Below are positions 11,801 to 21,534 of a stretch of 64,000 bases of DNA, in pieces (positions within the stretch are counted from its first letter, which is position 1; each line of letters starts with the position of its first letter). A program made the position numbers and the translations under genes. The notes under the pieces are model-generated. The model was not told the origin of the DNA and did no database searches. It was given only the letters and a program-made list of their open reading frames with translations. The stretch spans positions 49,461,540-49,525,539 of the forward strand of contig OX352762.1 in NCBI GenBank assembly GCA_947095585.1, in the 5' to 3' direction. The DNA is from Nephrocerus scutellatus (taxonomy: Eukaryota; Arthropoda; Insecta; Diptera; Pipunculidae).

Positions 11801-12181
11801 ATGGAGTCAATAGATTATCTGCCCGACACGTACTGGATTCTGTACAGCATAGTCTCAGACTACGAGATTCCTTTACGGAAGGGTTTCTCAAAAATCGGGA
11901 ACGGCTATCCGAATCGTATATCCATTCCCACTGAACTCGTTTCAATTATACACGCTATAATCGAAATAGATGACTGTGAGGAAAATATTACGGTGAAGGA
12001 TTGCGAGGGCTCCAGTGGCACTTACGTCAACGGGGTGCAACTTAGGCCTGGGGAAACCGCCGCGTTGAGAACCGGGGACATTCTGAGTCTGGGGATTCAA
12101 CATGAAGATTTCAGCCTAAATTTATGCCCCGCATACGTCGTAAGACGGCGACGACCTTACTCTGAGGCAGGACTCCTATGA
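11801..12181 (+). CDS. FHA-domain protein encoded between pol and env of a retroelement
   Basis: A 126-residue ORF that belongs to neither pol nor env. It reads as one FHA (forkhead-associated) fold, a module that normally binds phosphothreonine peptides. Landmarks: YWIL (11-14), KIGNG (31-35), VSIIHAII (47-54), KDC (66-68), SSGTYVNG (71-78) and RTGDILSLG (90-98), in correct order and spacing. The usual Arg of the IGR motif is Asn34, and the Asn of the usual NGT is Ser72, while Ser48, His51 and Thr74 are kept; phosphopeptide binding may therefore be altered. It is uninterrupted although pol and env beside it are broken, and it looks more GC-rich than its neighbours. An AATAAA lies ~55 bp after the stop. 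Likely a captured host domain; the source gene is not identified. Confidence 0.72.
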   Translation: MESIDYLPDTYWILYSIVSDYEIPLRKGFSKIGNGYPNRISIPTELVSIIHAIIEIDDCEENITVKDCEGSSGTYVNGVQLRPGETAALRTGDILSLGIQHEDFSLNLCPAYVVRRRRPYSEAGLL

Positions 12182-12382
12182 GGATGGGTTCGTGATCTAC
12201 AGCTTCAGATGCTTGGACATGAGTCATAGTACGAATAAATAAATAATTATAATTATATATATGTACATAAATTCATCTAAATAAGAATAACATTTTAACC
12301 TTTAAACCACTGTTTCAATTCTTCACTTCTCTTCTGTCTTCTTACTCTTTGAAAAAAAAAAAAAAGGTTTTTGTAAAGAACT

Positions 12383-14112
12383 TTGTTCTCTTTCTCCCCT
12401 ATGAAAAGCGTTACAATTTGGTGTTTTGTGTTCACCATGGCGCTTGGACATTTGAATTTCACGCCAATAAAACAAGGTTCAGGAATATATTTCGAGGAAT
12501 TAGACCGGGTCAACTTATTTTCAAACGAATGGAAAATAATAACATACTACGATTTGGAAGGTCTACTAACCACAACTAAACTTATAAGCCAATACACATC
12601 CGAAATATCCAAATTGTGCAACGGACTAAATAACGACACGAGAATATCACATTTGTGCAAAGGTACGGTGGTGGAGCTTAGTCATGTAATCGAGGACATT
12701 CTACAAAAATGCAGCCTCCTAAACTTGGAAGTAAACACAAAACCAAGGGCGAAAAGAGCATTATTAAATGCGGTAGGAATGATCAGCAAATCTCTTTTCG
12801 GTACTTTGTCTGAAGACGATGCCAACTATTATGACAGGCAAATTAATAAATTACAACACAACGAAGAGCATTTGAGAAAACTAATAAAAAATCAGACATA
12901 TATCATGGGGACAACCGTCAACATCTTCAATAGAACGCAGCAAGTTAGAGACAGTCAAATTAAAACGCTGAACACGAAATTTTCCTCAATAATAAAACTT
13001 CTAGACGATTGCACTAATAGTGTTCAAAACGAGCGGCTAGTAAACGAACTATAATCGCTAATATCCTATTCAACCTTAGCCATTTTGCATCACCAAGGCT
13101 TATTGAATGAAATTATCGACTCAGTAACTGAGGTACGTCACGGCAAACCTCACCCGGCAATCATAACTCAAGAACAGTTGGAAACCGTCCTTTCAGCCAT
13201 GCTTAGAGAAATTCCTAGCAATACCAAACTTCCAATCCTAATACAGCACAAAGATATACTATCTCTTTATAAAATTAGTACAGTAACATCTTCGATCCAA
13301 TCTAAAAGGATAATATATGAGATTAAATTACCGATTCCCTTCAAAGAAGTCTACCAACTTTACAAAATTTTACCATTTACCACCAATGACTTCCTCTATA
13401 TCCAACCCAAAATGAACTACGTTATAGTAGACTTTGATAAAAAACATTTCTATGATCTTACAATCGAAGAAATAAGCAAATGCACTGCACAAACTGACTC
13501 CCTGCTATGTCCGATTACTCATCCTCTTTATGACTTCAATTCTAACCAGGATAATTGTGAAATACAATTATTACAAAGAGACACGCATCCTTCGGCTTGC
13601 CAAGTGAAGCAATCACCTTTATCCGTAGTTTGGATACAGCTCTCTCAACCTGGCAAATGATTATTGTCCGCTAAAAGCGAGTATATTATAGACGAAATTT
13701 GTGACCAAAAATAAACAACGCATAAATTTCTGGGAGCAGGAATCATAGAATTTACGGGCAAATGCTTTTACGTAGTAAAGATCTGACAATATATGGTCAA
13801 AATTTAGACAGCACTCTCTTAAGGAATTCTTTTATTCTGATGATAAACTTAACTCTCTTAAAATCCAAAATTAGCACAACTTCTACAAAAATAAATCCTA
13901 TTAAATTACTTATATACGATGAAAATAATAATCTCGCGGAAATTTCTTACCAGGTAGACTTGTTAAAGAAAGAGGAAGGAAAAGGTTTGCAAAATTTAGA
14001 TAGGCACGATGTTCATCATTATACTGTAATATATAGTTTGGCTTTAGTGATATGTATAATCCTGTTGTATTTCTATAAATACCATTCTAAATTGAAAGCC
14101 ATTATAACATAA
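12383..14112 (+). pseudogene. env: Errantivirus-type envelope glycoprotein gene, disrupted
   Basis: Env would mediate membrane fusion, as in gypsy-type insect retroviruses whose Env is related to baculovirus F. The N-terminus has a hydrophobic signal-peptide-like stretch (about residues 8-22). A furin-type RAKR site lies near residue 120, followed by a hydrophobic, Gly-containing fusion-peptide-like region. One transmembrane segment is encoded near 14030-14085 with a short basic tail. The frame is broken by a nonsense codon at 13052-13054, then remains open to 13658-13660; the C-terminal part including the membrane anchor is in another frame from about 13762. A pyrimidine-rich stretch at 12313-12350 could hold a separate env splice acceptor. 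The copy cannot give full-length Env as it stands. Confidence 0.82.
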
Positions 14113-14706
14113 TTTAAACAGCAACTAACAGAAAGTAAACCAAAACCCAATGAGGAAATTATCGATGAAGTTTTTGTTGACCAATCGATTGTACTAGGAT
14201 TAGATAATAACAATGACAATCCAAACCCAAGCCCAAGATTCACATTGTCGTCATAAGATTTACAGTAACATCATAGATATGCAAACATTTATGTATCTAA
14301 TTTAAGAAAAAAAAAAAACAATATAATCATTAAAATTTTTATAAATATTGAATAGAGACATAAAATCAATTAAAATAAGAAAAATTATTAAGTTTTTAAT
14401 AATCATGAAATAGAATCGTAAAAACAATTTTAATTAATGTTTAAAATAATTTTTTTTAGATTTATGAAATATAGAATAAGATCATTAATAATAATTAAAA
14501 TAGGAAAAGTATTAATGAAATAAGAAGAAAAATTAGACTACTTTACCTATTAAAATTAATTATTTTCATAATTTTTTAAATAATAATCTAATAGTGTTAG
14601 ACAAAAAAAATATATATTATCTATTTATTATGAATATTTTACAAACAAACAATGGCTTTTCAACAACTATGGTTCGAAAATTCCAACCGTGGAATTTCCT
14701 TCTTCT
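14113..14706 (+). other. AT-rich 3' non-coding region of errantivirus-like element
   Basis: Between env and the polypurine tract. The first ~140 bp resemble a decayed env tail; 14290-14600 is very AT-rich with A-runs and no coding potential I can support. Confidence 0.6.
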
Positions 14707-14719
14707 AAGGGGGGTGGGA
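14707..14719 (+). other. Polypurine tract
   Basis: AAGGGGGGTGGGA directly before the LTR start; it primes plus-strand DNA synthesis and places the 3' LTR boundary near 14720-14723. Confidence 0.8.
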
Positions 14720-15655
14720 TGTAGTGATCGCACTACATGTCGCCTCTCAAAATCAACTCAACTCGAAATCAACTCTCCTAAACACGATTCTTCTTTCCCA
14801 CGGCGTCACAATACCGAAAGTACGCCAAGCACGCTACAGCGCTCACTTTTCATGTCGAACATAAATTACAATGTTTATGAGCTCGTCACCCGATATCCGC
14901 TACGTCCAATAGCATTTAAATACACATTCAATAGCAATACACATAATTCATGCGATCGCTATGCCTTCAATGCTATGTGCATACAGCACTGCAGCTGTAA
15001 CGAATAGCATGGCAACGCAATTCATGCGATCGTTCAATGCTGTGTATATACAGCACTGCACTGCAGCTATAGCATTCCCATTGTTCCATACCGAACGTAA
15101 TGCTGTACGACGGCGGATACACACAAAATCCAAAGTCAAGTACGTTTATGCATTGTAGGTATAGAGAGCAAGGGTGAATGGACATCGTCAATAGCAACAG
15201 CTGGATGTATGAACTATATCCAGAGCCGTTGACGAATGTAATGCTGACACATTTATGTTGCATTTTGTATTGTGTAATAATTTTCCGGCTAAATCGTTTA
15301 GCCTAATATTGTTGGGTAATAATTTAATTGCTTACTCAGTTAATAGTGCATCGCACTATAACTGGAGCATAAATTAATTGATTTATGGATATTGGGAAAT
15401 ATCGCTGATGAGTGCATTTCCATGAACTGCGTTGGTTTGGGTACAAAGATCGTTCGGATTTGAGGGTATAAAAAGGAAGTGAAAACCGGTTGAAAAGTCA
15501 GAGTTAATCCAATTTTAAAGCTACGAACATCCTAGTAGAGGTCGCAGCCATGCCTAAGACAGCGGGCCTCTCTAGTTATATATAACCTAAAGAATAAAAT
15601 AAAAACTTAAAATTGAAACAACGTACTAAACAGTTCTTTTTATTAAAAAATTAAC
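14720..15655 (+). repeat. 3' LTR of errantivirus-like element (ends approximate)
   Basis: Starts TGTAGTGATCGC or AGTGATCGC right after the polypurine tract. U3 holds two diverged direct repeats containing AATTCATGCGATCG and ATACAGCACTGC (14945-15075). A TATA box (GGGTATAAAAAGG) is near 15466, and polyadenylation signals AATAAAATAAAA are near 15593. The right end is placed at about 15655, where BEL/Pao gag begins; no 5' LTR is available for comparison. Confidence 0.65.
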
Positions 15656-15678
15656 TCTCCGCCCAAGTAACTCTTCCC

Positions 15679-16362
15679 TTAGTTAAATAAGGAAGCACGG
15701 TTACTACGTTCGGCGTTAAAACACATATTTCGGAATCGATGGAGGTGACTGTCGATAATAAAACGTCGATGTTTGTAACGATTGATGAGGCTATTCCATG
15801 CTTCTGTGTAGTTGGCATCGCTGATCTGAACCGTTCTCAATAAAGTGGCGGCTTCACCAGTTAGATTTGCCTTCAGGTAATGGAGCTTCTGCGAATCTGT
15901 CAATCTCGGATTCTTGTCGATAAGATCAGTGAACAGACTTTCGAATTCCGTCCAATTTCCATAATTGCCGTCGAAGACAGGAACCTTGATGCGTGGTAAT
16001 TGAATTTTGATTGATTGATGTGGTGTGGAAGCATCGGCTGGGATTGCCTTGGTATCCTGTGTTGAAGTCGACGAGGTAAATTTTCTCAATAATGTTTTGA
16101 GGTTTGAGCTTGCGACGAAATAATACTCCTCGATTTGTTCTCGAATGCCAAATTGTTGTTCTAACTCCTTCTCGCCACACACGGCTTCGATCTTGTCTTG
16201 TGTATCACAAAATCCCTTGTACTTTTGTTCCAGGTGATCAATCTGGACTTCGATTGTCTCTTTTGTGACTTCGGTATCCCCACTTAGCTCCTTGCTACGT
16301 TTGAGAGCCCGTTCCAAAGTCTTTTGGAGCGACGCCTGCTTTGCCCGAAGTGTCATATTCAT
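15679..16362 (-). pseudogene. gag: BEL/Pao Gag, C-terminally truncated
   Basis: N-terminal 227 codons of a BEL/Pao Gag. The start ATG is at 16362. A charged coiled-coil-like N-terminus (LEQKYKGFCDTQDKIE) is followed by the family signature: LPRIKVPVFDGNYGNWTEF, LTDSQKLHYLKANLTGEAA and NYTEAWNSLINRY (DUF1759 type). The stop at 15679 comes where the errantivirus-like element begins, so the loss of nucleocapsid and pol most likely reflects that insertion or an associated deletion. Confidence 0.82.
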
Positions 16363-16667
16363 TGAATCACTGATTTAACTCGTGTATATTTCAACCTCAA
16401 ATTTAATGTGCGATATTAATGTGTATAATTTGCTAATTTGCACACGACTTCACTTTACAAATTGATAAGCATAAGTGAGTTATTTTGTGACGATGTAGAA
16501 TACTCTCATACGCTAAATTATGCAATATACGATCTGATTTTATAATAATGTGGTTGTGTGCCACACGATGAGTAAAACTTCACGTGAATTATTACGAAAA
16601 TGTGTAAATCTCGACGATTGAATTACATAAAACACGTGAATGATTTCGATGCTGATCTGGCACTCAT
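16363..16667 (-). other. 5' leader of BEL/Pao element
   Basis: Untranslated leader between the PBS and the gag ATG; AT-rich, with no ORF or repeat I recognise. Confidence 0.6.
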
Positions 16668-16683
16668 CCGGCTCGAAGGACCA
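16668..16683 (-). other. Primer-binding site, tRNA-Arg type (BEL/Pao)
   Basis: Minus-strand TGGTCCTTCGAGCCGG matches the complement of a tRNA-Arg 3' end including CCA. It lies four bases inside the LTR end. Confidence 0.82.
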
Positions 16684-16687
16684 ATTT

Positions 16688-17287
16688 TGTTAATCACGAG
16701 GGTATTCACAACAAAGAAAAGGGCACAATTTTGAACGAATAAATAAACTTTTATTTCAAGGAAAATATTAAATGCGAAAAGGTGATTTCAATTAGTCTTA
16801 ACCAAAAAGAAGAATGGCCACGGCCTTTTTCACTTCGTTGTTCGTCTGACCATTGATGATGATGAGCGAGAGAGAGAAAACGTCGTGTAGTTTGACGTCT
16901 TGTTGGTGTTCACACCAGGCCTCGCACAGTTCGTGTGTTCAGTGGTGTATTTAGTGGTGGCGCCAACAATATTATTTGATTCAGACATCAGTGAAAGGGA
17001 TAATGAACAATTTGAGAACAGTGCGTCTAAAATAGAAAATTTTTGTGAGAATATTGTACCAACATTCAACGTTTTTAAGTTTAAAAATAATTTTAGAATT
17101 TCAAAATCAAAAAAAATCAAAGGAAGGTTTGGGTGTTCAAACTCAAAGGCTTTGATCACAACAAAAAACTTCTGCCTTAAGCTTTTACGTTTAAGTATTA
17201 AAAAGGAAATCAAACGTTTGCCTACAGAAGGAGAAAGGAGGAGGACAGGGGAATATTATAAACTAAAATAAAGATTTGGAGGTAACA
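16688..17287 (-). repeat. LTR of BEL/Pao element (600 bp)
   Basis: On the plus strand it runs from TGTTAATCACG to GGAGGTAACA, giving matched TGTTA/TAACA termini and a length of 600 bp, with the PBS adjacent. A polyadenylation signal (AATAAA in minus orientation) is near 16750. Open frames of ~125 codons inside are unrelated to known proteins and are not called. The BEL partner LTR is not in the window. Confidence 0.75.
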
Positions 17288-17335
17288 TTACAAAATTTTT
17301 TCAGTTATAAATATTTAATTTTATCTTTACATATA

Positions 17336-17549
17336 GGTATAATCGGAGCTATTGACAGCAGCCGTATACCAATAATCGCGCCACTGAAGCATCGCAATTC
17401 ATATGTTTGTAGAAAGGGATTTTATTCAATTATACTTCAAGCCTCCTGCAACGAGAGCATGGAATTCATTCACACGTATGCAGGAGAATGCGGTTCAATT
17501 CGTGATTCACGCGTACTATCATAATCAACTTTACCATGCCAAATTATGT
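17336..17549 (+). pseudogene. PIF/Harbinger transposase fragment (DDE_Tnp_4-like)
   Basis: About 70 codons match the catalytic core of HARBI1-like transposases: IGAIDSSRIPIIAP (first catalytic Asp), then YVCRKGFYSI, and GECGSIRDSRVL (second Asp). A possible splice acceptor (TTTACATATAG) lies just before the match and a donor-like CAGGTAATAAG follows at 17547, so it may be an exon of a transposase or of a domesticated HARBI1-like gene. The frame shifts or stops at 17524. Flanking exons are not seen; the BEL insertion on the left may have removed them. Confidence 0.65.
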
Positions 17550-17741
17550 CAGGTAATAAGATATTTTACTGACGTACTAAGCTCTTCCAATTGTTTTCAA
17601 TTAAATAGAGAAATATATAAATAATGTATTTTATATCATAAATTTTTATGTGTGTATGTTTTTTATAAATAAAACTTACTAACTGACTTACGAGAGTTAT
17701 CAATTGGTCCGTTATTATTAAATGGCAACATACTTTTCTGA

Positions 17742-18024
17742 TAGTGGGCGCCGTGGCTCAGTTGATAAGAGCATGGACTTCTGAGCAGGGGTTCGTGGTT
17801 CGAATCCAAGTCACACCATAAGTATTTTTCACGTTTATTTCCCACCTCTCGCGAATGGGTGACAAACGTTCCGAGAGTAATAATAACTTGTCACGGAAAG
17901 CTTCTCAATTCGCCGTTCGGACCCGGCCTTAAATTTTCGTGCAAAAATATACATGCTCAACACAAATGGTTGCGAGCAGCAAGCATTTGGACCCCTATGG
18001 TATTTCGCGCCAAATATTATTATT
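17742..18024 (+). mobile_element. tRNA-derived SINE, copy 1, with 12-bp target duplication
   Basis: 283 bp. The head is tRNA-like, with an A box (TGGCTCAGTTGATAAGAGC) and a B box (GGTTCGAATCC), the internal RNA polymerase III promoter. The unrelated body contains CACCTCTCGCGAATG and GGAAAGCTTCTCAATTCGCC, and the tail is ATT repeats. It is flanked by identical ATACTTTTCTGA at 17730-17741 and 18025-18036. A second copy on the opposite strand at 26075-26353 shares head, body and length. It encodes no protein and would rely on LINE machinery. Confidence 0.9.
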
Positions 18025-18036
18025 ATACTTTTCTGA

Positions 18037-21000
18037 GGTAACTGTGATTTTAACTCTGCCTTACACTCATATTCACTTCAGAGTAATAAATAGGAAACTG
18101 TGTATGCAGAGAACGGATTACAATTACCCCGGTTGAATAAAAAAAACTCAGTGTAATTTTTGACATACACTGCTCACACGGGTTGAATAAAAAAAACAGA
18201 CCAATAGTGTCAGAGTTGCTCGACCGCACAGGAGCCTTGTTTCACCCCACGGTGCACGCACCGATATAAAGAGCAATAATCAATAATAAATTGCAGAGCG
18301 CAGCACTTTCCGATGGACAGTTACATCGTTTAACAGGAATGCAAAGAAGGTAGAGCAACAGGCGATGGAATATTCCATCATGCATCCAGCATAGCGGTTA
18401 CAATGTCACGCCATACTGGTACGGCTATGTGCATTGCTGCTTCCGCTACAGCATTACGCCATATAGCAGCATCGGATCACGGCATAGGAGTTGTAATGTA
18501 CACAGTGTTTGTTCTTGAAACCGTGGTCGAGGCAACTGGTGTTAGATGCTACCTCGTGTTAAAGTGAGGTCCTCAGCGGGGTGCACGCCTAGCGTTGCCT
18601 TGCCAGCTCGCCGGTTTTGGGGGGGTTCTTGCTTCGGCTCACTCCACTGCCATTGCACAAAAACGAAGCATGCACGAAGATACAGGGGAAAAAAATAACC
18701 AGGAAGAAGGAAAAAGGAAATGCAAAAAAATACCCGAAACGATGGTCCCTCACGACTCTACAAAGGGATAACCTAATGCCGAACTCAATAATAACACATG
18801 TTTAATGATAATAATGAATATAAAGTCATAAATGCATCTTTATTCAGATAGATATTATTAATTTAAATTAAAAGTTTAAGTTTAATATCAAAAAAGAAGG
18901 GTATGCACAATATTTAATGATAAACGGAAAGTCATTTAAATTAAATATAACAAAAGTTAATTCTGATATATATGTATGTCCTGATTTAATGCTTTGCTTA
19001 ATGAAAGCATGTTTATCCAGAAAGAAACTACTTAAAAAAAGCACAACCAAAAAAAAAATATCGCCATCACAAATATAATGATGAGAGAAGAGGACCAAAT
19101 CATTCATTGACTTGTCCCCATCATAAATATTACGTACCCTTGGTTCGAGAAAAAAAAAAGAAAAAAAATAATTTTAGTACTCAGCAACACTCAGTACTAA
19201 GTTTCCTTTCATGTTGTAGCTACTACAACAGAAAGATCAAAATTTAAAAATACAAAATTTGCATTTACATACATAAGTGATCTTGATTCCACAAAAATAT
19301 TATATTAATGCTTCTGCATTGTATTGCATCACGAACGAACAATTTGCCAAAGGAAGAGAGATACCGCGTAAGGCAACAACAAAAATTATATCCCCCTTCT
19401 TTTGGGTAACATTCAATTACTGTACCAACGATAATTGACTTACTTGAATTCAACTTTACCTCCTCAGCATTTTCCTTGGCAGCGCTGTCGATGAATACGG
19501 AGGGTACCTGAAATTAGATGTATTAGCACAAAATCTCTCTTTCTCTTTCCTTTCCATTCCGAACTACTTGGGATGCCAAGAAACAAATTACCACTAGCTT
19601 TATTGCAAATACAAAGTTTGCGTCCAATCTTATTTGGATATACAAAAATAATGTTTTATATTCCTTTACATATCTCTCTTTTTTCTCGAAAACCCGTATT
19701 GTAGCTCAGAGACAAATGTAAGCGATAATGAAATCAAAACTTGTGGTTGCAAACAAAATAAATGAACTAATACATATGCGATAACGAAATAAAACATTAT
19801 AGTTACAAAAAAATTAACCGAAAATAAAAGTAATGAGAAAGAAAATGGTAAGATAATACGTGGGCATAGGAAGCATCAGACATTCCTCATGCACGTTGAT
19901 ATCGCTCCTCGACGCCTCTGATGATGATGAAGACAAAGGTTCTGCTTAGTTTTTCTTTATTTTCCGTTTTTCCTCGTGGTAGTTGTTGTAATAGCTGATG
20001 GTTTACCAAACTATAATACCGGTAACGCTGCTGATAGGGTTGATCATTTGATGGATGGATGCTCTATCACTTCTCGGACAGGCCAATGCATGTCCCAGGA
20101 GCACCGTATGACTTTGGTTCGTAACGGTATGCTAATAGCGGTCATGTTGGCGTATTCAACTTTGCACAAAAGAACTGGGTATAAATATTTCTCCGTTGAA
20201 GCTCTACTAGTTACACGTTTCGGATTCGCTGCCAGTTATTGGCTACTCCACTTAGGTGGCGCGTTTTCACTTAACCTTAAAGCAAAAATTCACGTGTCCA
20301 GTGGTCGACTGGATAAACTTCGTCACCACAAAAAGCGAGAGAAAAACTGCAATTACTGCTTTGGCATCAGCTACCGCACATTTCAAAATTCCTGATTCTA
20401 AAAACTGTTAAACTTTTTGATCACAGGAGGGATTCTTTTGTCGACCGAGAATTAAATTTTTGGTCTTATTCTCCTCGTTATCCAATAAAAAAAATCCCGA
20501 TGTCGTACAACCAAAGAAATTAGAATTAGAAATAGAATTGAATTAGCGTCGACCTTTTGCACAATTGTCTACTTTTAACATTTTTAGTGTCTTTTACAAA
20601 ACCGCTTAACGCGCTTGGTGGCGTCAGTCCCCCTCACATTCTAACGCCTATTCCCTGTCTCACAAAATCATTCGATTCTGCGGCACACTTCCAGTATGCA
20701 GATTACCAATTTGCATATTTTACGTATGCAAATTACATCACGCACACATCGTTGCGCCAACTGGAACGATGCGATGGAATCGCATGATCGATAGCATACA
20801 GCGAAACAGAATTGCGAGGCGAGAGCTCGTTTCTCTATGCGCATAGAGATCAAGCCAATCTTTTTTACTCATTGCGAGCGACACGCAAATCACTCAGTAC
20901 CCGACAGGGTTGCCAGCAGTACCATCAATAACCAAAATACAATGAATATATAAAAATTATTTATTGTTATTTATAAGAAATATAATTCAAGACCCGACTA

Positions 21001-21500
21001 ATAAAAGGTGTCCGTTACAAAACAGGTAATGGGGCGCGAACCGCGTTTAGTGCTGCATTAGCTGGAAAAGGACAGTTTATCCAATTTTCATTTTAGGCAA
21101 GTCCTTTGCATGATAAGCGCCTATAAGTCAAAAATTCGTTACGATAAAACAAATTTAAAAGTAAAGACTTTAGCCGGTATTAGATAACCAAAGCAAATTC
21201 CATGCGATATTACTGAACTAATCATATTTAATAATTAATTAATGAGATCTTAATTCTATGAGATAGTAGAAGAACTTAAGACAAGGTTTTCTAAACGATA
21301 TTAGAAAATTTAAGGCATCGTATCCTAGACGCAAAAAAAAAAATAGGATACGCAAAGATAAAAGATACAGTATTCCATTCGCTAATGAAAAAAATATAAG
21401 GTACGGTATTCTATTCGATAATAGAAGAAAGAGAAGAAAAAAAATTGAAGTACAGTATTCTATTCGTTAAAAAAAATCTAATCATGCGATTTGCATTTCT
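18037..21500. other. Region without recognisable genes
   Basis: No conserved coding motif found on either strand. Noted: GGTTGAATAAAAAAAAC twice 50 bp apart (18130, 18180); a more GC-rich stretch at 18480-18640 with ACCTC/GAGGT self-complementarity; A-runs at 19020-19170; a 139-codon frame at 19976-20395 with no recognisable domain; and degenerate repeats of TACAGTATTCTATTCG at 21280-21480. The right end may contain a decayed 3' end of the adjoining family C element. Confidence 0.5.
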
Positions 21501-21534
21501 GCAAATCCTTTGCATGGTATATTCCCATGAGTTT

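Noticed and set aside
16830..17271. Two overlapping frames of ~125 codons
   Set aside because: Both lie inside the BEL/Pao LTR and resemble no known protein.
17745..17815. Functional tRNA gene
   Set aside because: A and B boxes are present, but the sequence is the head of a 283-bp SINE with target duplications and a second copy elsewhere; the cloverleaf is imperfect.
18540..18640. Small structured RNA gene
   Set aside because: Some hairpin potential (ACCTC/GAGGT) but no match to an snRNA, 7SL or snoRNA pattern I could verify by eye.
19976..20395. 139-codon plus-strand frame
   Set aside because: No ATG at its start, no recognisable domain, no supporting neighbours; length is possible by chance.
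20590..20625. PBS-like TGGCGTCAGTCCCC
   Set aside because: Does not match a tRNA 3' end well, and no LTR edge or gag is nearby.
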